This document shows positions 7,227-15,462 of a stretch of DNA of 64,000 nucleotides, piece after piece; position 1 is the stretch's first letter; the number at the start of each line of letters is the position of its first letter. The notes beneath the pieces were generated by a model. It was not told the origin of the DNA. It worked only from the letters and a program-made list of their open reading frames with translations, and did not search any database. A program made the position numbers and the translations under genes. The stretch is from Nocardia transvalensis NBRC 15921. GTDB taxonomy: Bacteria; Actinomycetota; Actinomycetes; Mycobacteriales; Mycobacteriaceae. The stretch spans positions 310,001 through 374,000 of the forward strand of contig NZ_BAGL01000002.1 of NCBI RefSeq assembly GCF_000308875.1. Reading direction: 5' to 3'.

Positions 7227-8345
7227 TTACCGCGGCTGCGGCGGAACCGGGGCGGGCGCGGCGCCCGGCAGCGGCGCCGGGGTGGAACGGCCGGAGTTCG
7301 GCGGCGCCACCGGGGCCTGGCCGTCGATCGTGATGTCGCCCTTGGCCGATCCGACGATCGTCGAGAAGCCGTCCTGAGAACCCTTGCCCACCAGGCAGTT
7401 CAGCTTGTGGCTGCCGACCAGCCAGCTGCGGGTGTCGAGGTTGTCCCAGAAGATGGTGAGCGTCTTGTTGATCAGCGCGTCCTGGCCGCCCATGTAGTCG
7501 TCGGAGGCGTGCGAGCACTCCTCCTGCATGAACTTGTCCTGGTCGCCGTTGTCGGGCGGGCCGCCGGTGAAGTGCGCGCCCAGGTCCACCACCGACATCA
7601 CCTCGTACGCATGCGGTTTGGCGCAGTCGGTCGGCTCGTTGGTGGGCAGGCTCTGGCTGATGCCGATGCAGGTGCCGGATTCGAAGGTGCGCGACTGGTC
7701 GCTGTCGCGGACCCGGCCGGTGGACTGCTGGCTGGCATTGCCGGTGGCGCTGACCGTTTGCAGTCCGCACCGGATGGTGCGGTCGCCGTTGCGCCAGCCC
7801 GGCTCGCCCGGATTGATCATGCCGACCACGAACCGGCCGCGCGGATCGAGGCGGCCGCCGAGGTAGGCCGCGGCGGCGGGGCCACAGTGCTCGTCGCGCA
7901 GCTCGGCGAAGCGCAGCGAATCGGGAAAGCGCGAGCCCGGCCCGAATTCGCGGCCCGGATACCGGCTCAGGTCGATATCGGCGGTCACCTCGAACAGGTG
8001 CTTGTCCGAGCAGTTGACCTTGTTCAGGTCGAGCGTCTTGGCATTGGTCCACGACAGGCAGTCGCCGGAGCGCGCGCTGCCGAAGGCGCCGGCGGCCCGG
8101 CCGGGCGGCGCCGGGGAGCCGGGATCGTGCGCCTCCAAACCGTGCGAACTGCGGAACCCCGAGATGAACATGGTCACCAGCGCGGCCACCACCGCGCCGA
8201 TCGCCACCGCCAGCAGGCCCCAGCGCATCTTGTGCGCGGGCAGGTGCAGCCGACCGGACGCGGTGCGCGCGGTCGAGGACCGTTTCGCCCTCCGCCGTCC
8301 GGACTCACCGGGTTCGGGCGCCTGGGGCACATCATCGGTGGACAT
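7227..8345 (-). CDS. Septum formation family protein, membrane-anchored (Rv3835 type)
   Basis: A 372-residue bitopic membrane protein. Residues 1-40 are a basic cytoplasmic tail, about 41-65 form one transmembrane helix (MRWGLLAVAIGAVVAALVTMFI), and the rest is extracytoplasmic. The outer part shows two copies of the septum-formation module, each with paired Cys and an H-x-(Y/F)EV pattern: SDKHLFEVTADIDL near residue 113 and CAKPHAYEVMSVVDL near residue 245. The C-terminus is Pro/Ala-rich. The family name comes from a sporulation septum link in Streptomyces; a role in cell-wall or division control is inference. It is followed at 12 bp by the zincin. Confidence 0.85.
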   Translation of the reverse strand: MSTDDVPQAPEPGESGRRRAKRSSTARTASGRLHLPAHKMRWGLLAVAIGAVVAALVTMFISGFRSSHGLEAHDPGSPAPPGRAAGAFGSARSGDCLSWTNAKTLDLNKVNCSDKHLFEVTADIDLSRYPGREFGPGSRFPDSLRFAELRDEHCGPAAAAYLGGRLDPRGRFVVGMINPGEPGWRNGDRTIRCGLQTVSATGNASQQSTGRVRDSDQSRTFESGTCIGISQSLPTNEPTDCAKPHAYEVMSVVDLGAHFTGGPPDNGDQDKFMQEECSHASDDYMGGQDALINKTLTIFWDNLDTRSWLVGSHKLNCLVGKGSQDGFSTIVGSAKGDITIDGQAPVAPPNSGRSTPAPLPGAAPAPVPPQPR

Positions 8346-8502
8346 CGCGCTCCATCATGACAGCGCGTTCCGGGCCCCGCCACGAGCCTCCCTGGATCGG
8401 CGCGGATATCCCGTGCGCAGGCCGTATCCCCGCCTATTGGGCGTACCTCCGCATTCGCCCCGGCCGTGCGCGGCCAAGGGCGGCTTCGCCGACGGCACCT
8501 AT

Positions 8503-8508
8503 TAGGCT
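8503..8508 (+). promoter_or_regulatory. -10 hexamer TAGGCT, probable leaderless promoter of serS
   Basis: TAGGCT ends 8 nt before the ATG at 8517, and the spacer GATGGCCC holds no ribosome binding site. This suggests a leaderless or near-leaderless serS mRNA. Confidence 0.55.
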
Positions 8509-8516
8509 GATGGCCC

Positions 8517-9779
8517 ATGATCGACCTCCGATTCCTGCGCGACGATCCGGATGCGGTGCGCGCCTCCCAGCGGGCCCGCGGCGAGGATCCGGCGCTGGTG
8601 GACTCCCTGCTCGAGGCCGACGCCGCCCGCCGCGCCGCGGTTGCCACCGCCGACAACCTGCGCGCCGAGCAGAAGGCGCTGGGTAAGAAGGTCGGCAAGG
8701 CGTCCCGGGAGGAACGCCCCGCATTGCTGACCCTCGGGCAGGAGCTGGCGGCGAAGGTCAAGGAGGCCGAGGCCGCCGAGAACGCCGCGGACGCCGCCCT
8801 GGAGACCGCGCAGCGCGCCCTGTCGAACGTCGTCCAGGAGGGTGCACCGGCCGGCGGCGAGGACGACTACGTCCTGCTCGAGACCGTCGGCACGCCAACA
8901 GAATTCGACTTCGAGGTCAAGGACCACCTGGAACTCGGCGAATCGCTCGGGCTGGTGGATATGGAGCGCGGCGCCAAGGTGTCCGGGTCGCGGTTCTACT
9001 TCCTCACCGGCTACGGCGCGCTGCTGCAGCTGGGCCTGCTGCAACTGGCGGCACAGCGGGCCACCGCCAACGGCTTCACCATGATGATCCCGCCGGTGCT
9101 GGTGCGCCCGGAGGTCATGGCGGGCACGGGATTCCTCGGCCAGCACTCCGCCGAGATCTACCACCTGCCCGACGACGACCTGTACCTGGTCGGCACCTCC
9201 GAGGTGCCGCTGGCCGGGTACCACTCGGGCGAGATCCTCGACCTCTCCGCCGGGCCCAAGCGCTACGCGGGCTGGTCGTCGTGCTTCCGGCGCGAGGCGG
9301 GCAGCTACGGCAAGGACACCCGCGGCATCATCCGCGTGCATCAGTTCGACAAGGTCGAGATGTTCGTCTACTGCCGTCCGGAGGACGCCGACGCCGAGCA
9401 CCGGCGGCTGCTGTCCTGGGAGAAGGAGATGCTGGCCGCGCTCGAGGTGCCCTATCGGGTGATCGACGTCGCGGCCGGTGACCTGGGCAGCTCGGCGGCG
9501 CGCAAATTCGACTGCGAGGCGTGGGTGCCCAGCCAGGGGACCTACCGCGAACTCACCTCCACCTCGAACTGCACCACCTTCCAGGCCCGCCGGCTGTCGG
9601 TGCGCTACCGCGACGACAACGGCAAACCGCAGATCGCGGCCACGCTGAACGGCACCCTGGCGACCACGCGCTGGCTGGTCGCGCTCTGGGAGAACCACCA
9701 GCAAGCCGACGGCTCGGTACGCGTCCCGGCGGCGCTGGTGCCGTTCGTCGGCCGGGAGGTCCTGGAACCGTTGCGGTAA
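8517..9779 (+). CDS. serS: Seryl-tRNA synthetase
   Basis: Class II aminoacyl-tRNA synthetase that charges tRNA-Ser (and tRNA-Sec where present); cytoplasmic. The 420-residue product starts [15 protein letters not shown] and has the N-terminal coiled-coil arm (about residues 25-110, Ala/Glu/Lys-rich) that grips the long variable arm of tRNA-Ser. Motif 2 is [22 protein letters not shown] near residue 256-278, and motif 3 with the class II Arg is near the C-terminus ([18 protein letters not shown]). Length matches the mycobacterial enzyme. It is divergent from the septum-formation gene, as in M. tuberculosis. No tRNA gene is seen nearby. Confidence 0.97.
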   Translation: MIDLRFLRDDPDAVRASQRARGEDPALVDSLLEADAARRAAVATADNLRAEQKALGKKVGKASREERPALLTLGQELAAKVKEAEAAENAADAALETAQRALSNVVQEGAPAGGEDDYVLLETVGTPTEFDFEVKDHLELGESLGLVDMERGAKVSGSRFYFLTGYGALLQLGLLQLAAQRATANGFTMMIPPVLVRPEVMAGTGFLGQHSAEIYHLPDDDLYLVGTSEVPLAGYHSGEILDLSAGPKRYAGWSSCFRREAGSYGKDTRGIIRVHQFDKVEMFVYCRPEDADAEHRRLLSWEKEMLAALEVPYRVIDVAAGDLGSSAARKFDCEAWVPSQGTYRELTSTSNCTTFQARRLSVRYRDDNGKPQIAATLNGTLATTRWLVALWENHQQADGSVRVPAALVPFVGREVLEPLR

Positions 9780-9904
9780 CTGAAAATTCGCAGAAGGTCG
9801 TGAAACGGTGCACGTGCACCCGTACGTGCGCCGCGAAACCGGGAAATCGGCGACTTTGCCCGCCGATTCCTGCCGATGTGTCTACTGTGCGGGGCAACTG
9901 TGTC

Positions 9905-9910
9905 TAGGCT
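9905..9910 (+). promoter_or_regulatory. -10 hexamer TAGGCT, probable leaderless promoter
   Basis: TAGGCT ends 7 nt before the GTG at 9918 and supports that codon as the start of the GGDEF-EAL gene. Confidence 0.5.
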
Positions 9911-9917
9911 AGGCAGC

Positions 9918-11768
9918 GTGCGAGGAATCGGGTCTGGCGGCGATACCCGCACGCGGGTGCGAACGGCGTCGGCGCTAGCGACGGCAATGGTGATGGCTCG
10001 GACCACCGGGGCGTTCTACGTGATGGGTGGGGTTCTGGGCCTGCTGATCACGGCCATCGCCCCGGGTGACGAGGGAAATCGGCCGCTGGTGGGTATCGCG
10101 GCGGGCATCGCGCTGCTGCTCGGGATCAGCCTGCTCATCTGGGGTCCCCGGCTGCCGCACTCGATCCACCACGCCTACGTCGCGGTCGCGACGGTCCTGG
10201 TCACGGTCGCGGTGCACTGGTTCCCGAATACGGTCGGCGGCATCAGCCTGGCCGCGTTCTACGTCTTCGTCGCCTGCGACGCGGCCATATTCTTCGCCTG
10301 GCAGTGGGTTGCGGCGCATGTGCTGTTCGCCGTCGCGCTGTGCCTGTGGGTCGTGCCCTCGCGCGGACTGCCGTGGTGGGCGGGCATGATCCCGGCCGGG
10401 GTCACCGTGGGGGCCGGCATCGTCGTCGGGATCCTCACGCGGATGGCGTCGGACGCCGACATCGATGTCCTGACCGGACTGCTGAACCGCCGCGGATTCG
10501 ATCGCGCCCTCAATGCCGCCATCGCGCACGCGAGCCGCAGCGGGCAGGGGCTGGCGCTGGTCCTGGTGGACCTGGACCGCTTCCAGAAGATCAACGACCA
10601 CCTCGGTCACCGCGCCGGCGACGCCGTGCTGCAGCGCGTCGCCGACACCTGGGCCAAGTTGCTCGGGCCGGATCAACGCCTGGCCCGCTACGGCGGCGAC
10701 GCGTTCGCGCTGCTGCTGCCCGACACCACCGAACAGGCCGCGATCCTGCTCACCGAACAGCTGCGCGCGGCGGTGACGACGGGCTGTTCGGCGGGCGTCA
10801 CCTCCTGGCAGCCCGGTGAATCCGGATCCTTGCTGGTCAGCCGGGCCGACGTGGGGCTGTACCGGGCCAAGCAGGCCGGTCGCAACCGGACGGTGCTGGA
10901 GTCGTCGCGGCAGCTGCCGCTGGCGGTCGAACTACGCGAGGCCATCGACAAGGGCGCGCTGGACGTGCACTACCAGCCGATCGTGAGCCTGTCGGAGGGC
11001 GGCGGCAAGGCCGTCGGCGTCGAGGCGCTGCTGCGCTGGTCGTCGAGCGCCCAGCCGGACGTCACCACCGAGGGCCTGATCCGGGTCGCCGAGGAATACG
11101 ACCTGATCTCCGATCTGGACGAGCTGGTCCTGCGGCGGGCCTGCGCCGACGCGGCGCGCCTCCAGGAGACCTTCGCCCAGCTGGATCTGACCCTGAACGT
11201 CAATGTGAGCGGCCTGGAACTGGCCGAACCCGAATACGCGGACCGGGTCGCCGGAATCCTCGCCGATACCGGCTGGCCCGCCGACCAGCTCGTCCTGGAG
11301 GTCACCGAGAGCGAGCTGGCCGCCGAATCCCAGACGGCCCTCGCGAATCTGCACATGCTGCGGGATCGGGGCGTCCGCATCGCCATCGACGACTTCGGCA
11401 CCGGGTACTCCTCGCTGAGCCGCCTGGCCACCATCCCGAGCGACATCCTGAAGGTCGACCAGTCCTTCGTCGCCGCCATCCGCTCCGACACACCCGCCCC
11501 GCCGCTGCTCGGCGTCATCGCCGCGCTGAGCAAGTCGCTGGATCTGCAGGTCATCGCGGAGGGCGTGGAGACGGAGTACCAGGCCGCGGTGCTCACCGAG
11601 CTGGGCTTCGCGCTGGCCCAGGGCTATCACTACAGCGATTCGCATCCGGTCGCGGAGCTGATCGACGATCTCAACGACCGGCACGGCCTGGTGGGCGCGG
11701 GTCGCGAATTCTCCACCAACGGATGGGTTCCGGTCGACAACCCGTTCGATACGGGCGCGCAGAACTAG
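9918..11768 (+). CDS. Membrane GGDEF-EAL protein (cyclic-di-GMP turnover)
   Basis: A 616-residue protein with an N-terminal membrane domain of several helices (about residues 20-175), a GGDEF domain (about 180-335) and an EAL domain (about 340-590). The GGDEF signature is degenerate: residues 259-263 read GGDAF, so the catalytic Glu is replaced by Ala and diguanylate cyclase activity is doubtful. The EAL domain looks intact: EALLRW at 369-374, DDFGTGYSSL at about 491-500 and EGVET at 548-552, so c-di-GMP phosphodiesterase activity is likely. The GGDAF domain may bind GTP as a regulator. The GTG at 9918 is favoured by the -10 motif 7 nt upstream; ATG at 9987 is an alternative. Confidence 0.9.
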   Translation: MRGIGSGGDTRTRVRTASALATAMVMARTTGAFYVMGGVLGLLITAIAPGDEGNRPLVGIAAGIALLLGISLLIWGPRLPHSIHHAYVAVATVLVTVAVHWFPNTVGGISLAAFYVFVACDAAIFFAWQWVAAHVLFAVALCLWVVPSRGLPWWAGMIPAGVTVGAGIVVGILTRMASDADIDVLTGLLNRRGFDRALNAAIAHASRSGQGLALVLVDLDRFQKINDHLGHRAGDAVLQRVADTWAKLLGPDQRLARYGGDAFALLLPDTTEQAAILLTEQLRAAVTTGCSAGVTSWQPGESGSLLVSRADVGLYRAKQAGRNRTVLESSRQLPLAVELREAIDKGALDVHYQPIVSLSEGGGKAVGVEALLRWSSSAQPDVTTEGLIRVAEEYDLISDLDELVLRRACADAARLQETFAQLDLTLNVNVSGLELAEPEYADRVAGILADTGWPADQLVLEVTESELAAESQTALANLHMLRDRGVRIAIDDFGTGYSSLSRLATIPSDILKVDQSFVAAIRSDTPAPPLLGVIAALSKSLDLQVIAEGVETEYQAAVLTELGFALAQGYHYSDSHPVAELIDDLNDRHGLVGAGREFSTNGWVPVDNPFDTGAQN

Positions 11769-11814
11769 CGTTGCGCGCGGCGCCGCGGTCGCGCCGTCCG
11801 GGAGAATCGGGCCG

Positions 11815-12792
11815 GTGCGCAGATCGGTGGGTATCGGGTCCGGGTTGTGTATCGGCGCGGGGGTGGCGGTACAGGGCCGAGTGAACGGGGCGCTGGGGGA
11901 GCGTTTGCAGGACGGGATCGCCGCGGCGGTGATCAGTTTCGGATCCGGGCTGGCGGTCCTGTGCGTGGTCTACGTGGTGAACGGGAGCCTGCGGGCGGGT
12001 GTGCGCCGGACGTGGCGCGCCGTCGCCGACGGCGGTCTGCGCTGGTGGCAGTTACCGGGCGGGCTGTGCGGGGCCTTTTTCGTTGCCTGCCAAGGGCTTA
12101 CCGTCGCGGCGATCGGGGTCACGGCGTTCACGGTGGCGACCGTCGCGGGACAGCTGACGAGCAGTCTGGCGGTGGACCGGCTCGGCGTGGGGCCGACCGG
12201 GCGGACTCCCGTGACGACGATGCGCCTCGCGGGCGCGGCCCTCGCCCTGGCGGCGGTGGTCGTCTCGGCCGCCGGCGGCTCCGGATCCGATCACCCGCCC
12301 TCGGCCGCCGGTGATCTCGTGCGCGGTGTGCCCCCGGCGGTGCTGGTGCTGTTGCCCGCGCTCGCCGGCATCGGATTGGCGTGGCAGCAGGCGATGAACG
12401 GGCGGATCGGCGTGGTCGGCGGGCCCTATTCGGCCACGCTGGTCAATTTCGCGACCGGGCTGGTCGGCCTGCTCGTGGTGGAATCCCTGGTGCTGGCCAG
12501 GACCGGATGGCCGGATCACCTCCCCTCCGCCCCGTGGCTGTACCTCGGCGGCGTCATCGGTGTCGTGTTCATCGCGCTGGCGGCCCTGGCGGTGCGCTGG
12601 ATCGGCGTCCTGCTGCTCGGTCTCACCTCGGTCGCGGGTCAGCTGCTCGCGGCCGTCGTCCTGGATATCGCCGCGCCCGCGGGCCCCGGACTGTCCGGCA
12701 CGACGGTGGCCGGGGTCCTGCTCACCCTCGTCGCGGTCGCCGTCGCCACCCGCAGCCCGGTGCGCCCGGAACCGGCCCGGGACGCGTCCTGA
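11815..12792 (+). CDS. DMT superfamily transporter, YdcZ/DUF606 type
   Basis: A 325-residue membrane protein with about ten helices, built from two repeats of the DUF606 (YdcZ) unit. Each repeat begins with a short glycine-rich helix carrying the xQxxxNGxL/I signature: GAGVAVQGRVNGALGE near residue 18 and GIGLAWQQAMNGRIGVVGG near residue 188. The second conserved segments ISFGSGLAVL and VNFATGLVGLL follow. Substrate is unknown. The GTG at 11815 follows GAGAAT by 7 nt, again a leaderless-type arrangement. Many homologues are single-repeat proteins working as pairs; this one is the fused form. It is followed by an oxidoreductase gene 63 bp away. Confidence 0.85.
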   Translation: MRRSVGIGSGLCIGAGVAVQGRVNGALGERLQDGIAAAVISFGSGLAVLCVVYVVNGSLRAGVRRTWRAVADGGLRWWQLPGGLCGAFFVACQGLTVAAIGVTAFTVATVAGQLTSSLAVDRLGVGPTGRTPVTTMRLAGAALALAAVVVSAAGGSGSDHPPSAAGDLVRGVPPAVLVLLPALAGIGLAWQQAMNGRIGVVGGPYSATLVNFATGLVGLLVVESLVLARTGWPDHLPSAPWLYLGGVIGVVFIALAALAVRWIGVLLLGLTSVAGQLLAAVVLDIAAPAGPGLSGTTVAGVLLTLVAVAVATRSPVRPEPARDAS

Positions 12793-12855
12793 CCTGTGGG
12801 AGCGATCTCGGGTGCGATCATCGGTAGCTGAGGTGACGTCGAGGAAGGGGCCGGT

Positions 12856-13899
12856 GTGCGGGAACTGAATGTAGCGGTGATCGGCTACGGCCTGGCCGGA
12901 TCGGTGTTCCACGCACCGCTGGTCGCCGCCGAACCGAGAATGCGGGTGGCCGCCGTGGTGACCTCGTCCGCCGAGCGCGGCGACCGGGCGCGCCACGAAT
13001 ATCCGGGAGTGCGGGTGATCGCCCGGGCCGAGGACCTGTTCGCCGACCCGGACGGGATCGACCTCGTGGTGGTGGCGACCCCGAACCGCACCCACGCACC
13101 CTTGGCGATACAGGCACTCGAGGTGGGCCTGCCGGTGGTCGTCGACAAGCCGTTCGCGCTCACCGCGGCCGAGGGCGAGGAGGTGATCGCCGCCGCCGAC
13201 CGGGCCGGAAAACTGCTCACGGTATTCCAGAACCGGCGCTGGGACAGCGACTTCCGTACCGTGCGGCGGCTGATCGCGGACGGCAGCCTGGGCACGGTGC
13301 GGCGCTTCGAGTCCCGGTTCGAGCGCTGGCGGCCGGAGACCAAGGGCGGCTGGCGGGAGGCCGGAACCGCCGCGGACGGCGCGGGCATCCTCTACGACCT
13401 GGGCAGCCACCTGGTCGACCAGGCGCTCACCCTGTTCGGCCCGGTCTCGGACATCTACTGCGAACTGGACACCCGCCGCGAGGGCGTGGGAGCCGACGAC
13501 GACGCCTTCCTCGCCCTCACCCACGCCTCGGGCGTGCACTCCCATCTTTGGATGAGCGCCGTCGCCCCGCAACTGGGCCCGCGCTTCCGCGTCCTCGGCT
13601 CCACCAGCGGCTACGTCACCTACGGCCTCGACCCCCAGGAGGAGGCCCTCCGCTCCGGCCGCCGCCCCGGCGACGGAACCCCCTGGGGCATAGTCGAAGC
13701 CGCTCAGTGGGGCCTCCTCGGCGCCGAGGGCGACACCCACCCCACCCCCACCGAACCAGGCGACTACCCGGCCTTCTACACCCAGGTGGCTGACGCTGTC
13801 CTACATGGCGCTCCGGTCCCGGTGAACCCCCGCGATGCCGTCGCCACGCTGAACGTACTGGAACAAGCACGAGCCTCAGCGATCACGGCCCAGGCGTAA
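12856..13899 (+). CDS. Gfo/Idh/MocA family oxidoreductase
   Basis: A 347-residue NAD(P)-dependent oxidoreductase. The N-terminal Rossmann fold (about residues 1-120) opens with NVAVIGYGLAGSVFHAPLV, and the family motif (E/D)KP appears as VVDKPFALT near residue 97. The C-terminal alpha/beta domain (about 125-330) binds the sugar or polyol substrate; DGAGILYDLGSHLVDQAL near 175 carries the conserved Gly-His. It resembles the group close to E. coli YdgJ/GalD-like enzymes; the substrate is unknown. A good ribosome binding site (GAGGAAGGGG) precedes the GTG at 12856. The 3' third uses more Ser/Pro codons ending in C and A than the rest but shows no frameshift. Confidence 0.9.
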   Translation: MRELNVAVIGYGLAGSVFHAPLVAAEPRMRVAAVVTSSAERGDRARHEYPGVRVIARAEDLFADPDGIDLVVVATPNRTHAPLAIQALEVGLPVVVDKPFALTAAEGEEVIAAADRAGKLLTVFQNRRWDSDFRTVRRLIADGSLGTVRRFESRFERWRPETKGGWREAGTAADGAGILYDLGSHLVDQALTLFGPVSDIYCELDTRREGVGADDDAFLALTHASGVHSHLWMSAVAPQLGPRFRVLGSTSGYVTYGLDPQEEALRSGRRPGDGTPWGIVEAAQWGLLGAEGDTHPTPTEPGDYPAFYTQVADAVLHGAPVPVNPRDAVATLNVLEQARASAITAQA

Positions 13900-14008
13900 G
13901 AACCCTGTTGCCCGGCGTGCCCGAAAGGCACGAGGTTGGGCAGGGGTAGGCGAAAGATGCTCCGCCGTTCGGCCTTTCGCCGCAGGCTTGTTGTGCGACC
14001 GTGCACTC

Positions 14009-14998
14009 ATGCTGGTCGAAACCGGGGTGTGGGTGGTGCGGGTGACCGTGGCGGCCGTGTTCGGGCTGTCGGCGTGGGGGAAGCTGGCGGATCGGGCGGG
14101 GACGCGGAAGGCGGTGGGGGACTTCGGGGTTCCGTTGCGGTGGGCGCCGGGGGTGGCGTGGGCGCTGCCGGGGGTGGAGGCGGTGCTCGCGGTGGCGGTG
14201 TTGCCGCCGTGGACGGCCGTGCCCGCGGCGGTAGCGGCGGCGCTACTGCTGGTGGTGTTCACGGCGGCCGTGATCCGGTTGCTGCGGAGCGGGAAGCGCC
14301 CGCCCTGTTCGTGTTTCGGCACGGTGACCAGCGCGCCGATCGGGTGGGGCACGGTGCTGCGCAACATCCTGCTGCTGGCCGTGACAGTCGTCGCCGCGTG
14401 GGGATCCCGCGTGTACCCGGCGATCCCGGACGGCCTGCCGACCGATCGCACCGTCGGCACCCTGACAGCGGCGGCCCTGATCGCGACGCTGGTCCGGTTG
14501 TTCAGTGAGATCCGCGCGGTGCGCCGCCGGCTGGACGAGCAGGCACTGTCGACGCTCGGCGCGGAGGGCCTCCCGGCGGGCGCGGTGGCGCCGGAGTTCG
14601 AACTCCTGGACACCGCGGGCGGGCGCACCGACCTCGCACATCTGCTGGCCCCGGGCAGGCGCCTGCTCCTGGTCTTCGTGCATCCGGGCTGTGAACTGTG
14701 CGCGGCCCTGGCGCGGGAACTGCCCCGCTGGCACGCGCGCACCGCCGACACCCTGACGATCGCGGTGGTCGGCAACGGCGACCTCGACGAGCACCGCCGC
14801 TGGGGCCGGGACCAGCGGCTGGGCGATATCCCGGTGCTGGTCCAGCAGGGCAACGAGGCCGCCCTGCGCTACCGGGTGCGCGGCACCCCCTCGGCGGTGC
14901 TGATCGGCGCCGACGGCCGGGTGGCCGCCCCCGTCGCGCGCGGAGCCATGGCCACCCGGGAGTTGATCATAGGGGCGAAAACCACCGCGCGACACTGA
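14009..14998 (+). CDS. MauE/DoxX-like membrane domain fused to a thioredoxin-like domain
   Basis: A 329-residue fusion. Residues about 1-165 form a four-helix MauE-type membrane domain with the family CxCFG motif in PPCSCFGTVTSA near residue 94. After a linker (about 165-190, including RAVRRRLDEQ) comes an extracytoplasmic or cytoplasmic thioredoxin-like domain (about 195-325) starting GAVAPEFELLD, with a CELC redox pair in FVHPGCELCAALARELP and the cis-Pro region in VRGTPSAVLIG. MauE proteins help disulfide formation in methylamine dehydrogenase; no mau genes are here, so a general thiol-redox role is more likely. ATG 14009 is chosen over a TTG at 13988. Confidence 0.85.
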   Translation: MLVETGVWVVRVTVAAVFGLSAWGKLADRAGTRKAVGDFGVPLRWAPGVAWALPGVEAVLAVAVLPPWTAVPAAVAAALLLVVFTAAVIRLLRSGKRPPCSCFGTVTSAPIGWGTVLRNILLLAVTVVAAWGSRVYPAIPDGLPTDRTVGTLTAAALIATLVRLFSEIRAVRRRLDEQALSTLGAEGLPAGAVAPEFELLDTAGGRTDLAHLLAPGRRLLLVFVHPGCELCAALARELPRWHARTADTLTIAVVGNGDLDEHRRWGRDQRLGDIPVLVQQGNEAALRYRVRGTPSAVLIGADGRVAAPVARGAMATRELIIGAKTTARH

Positions 14999-15108
14999 CT
15001 TTATTGCAGCACAGTCGATTTCGTAAAAGCGGGCAGGTCGGCCGCATTACCATCGATTCGCAACGGCGCGCGTCCCTACCCCTTCACCACTCATCGAGGT
15101 GAAACACC

Positions 15109-15444
15109 ATGGCGGACTTCGCATTCACCGACTACTCCGGCAAGGAATTCGTCATCCGGCTGACCAACGACCAGCGGATCGAGGAGGCACGCCGGATCCT
15201 GTCCGGCGAGGAAACGATGTCGGTGCACGTCATGGGCCGGATCCGCAAACAACCGGCCGAATACAACCCGGGGTGGAGCTTCCACCTCGATCCGGACACG
15301 ATCACGTTCTTCACCATGGCCATCGAGGTCTGCGACGCGAGCATCACCTACGTCGACGACCACCTGGACGAGGCCTGCGGCGCGTTCCTGCCCGGCTGCT
15401 TCTGGTGTCCGTGGTCCTCGCGCCTGACGCGCGAGATCAGATAG
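15109..15444 (+). CDS. BP74/calmodulin-like small protein
   Basis: A 111-residue protein with no signal peptide or membrane segment. It matches from memory the BP74 N-terminal-type domain found scattered in actinobacteria, fungi and Dictyostelium, often mislabelled calmodulin: recognisable segments are EARRILSGEE, HVMGRIRKQPAEYNPGW, SFHLDPDTITFF, IEVCDASITYVDDHLDEACG and PGCFWCPWSSRL. Four Cys residues lie in the C-terminal half. No EF-hand is visible. Function is unknown. It has a good ribosome binding site (GAGGTGAAA) and converges on the Rieske/MBL gene with 18 bp between stops. Confidence 0.72.
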   Translation: MADFAFTDYSGKEFVIRLTNDQRIEEARRILSGEETMSVHVMGRIRKQPAEYNPGWSFHLDPDTITFFTMAIEVCDASITYVDDHLDEACGAFLPGCFWCPWSSRLTREIR

Positions 15445-15462
15445 GGCGAGCGCGAGCTGCGT

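Noticed and set aside
13915..13990. A fourth copy of the palindromic modules
   Set aside because: The stretch has CGGCGTGCCCGAAAGGC and TTCGGCCTTTCGCCG, which look similar, but neither contains the conserved core with CTTTTGG or CCAAAAG.
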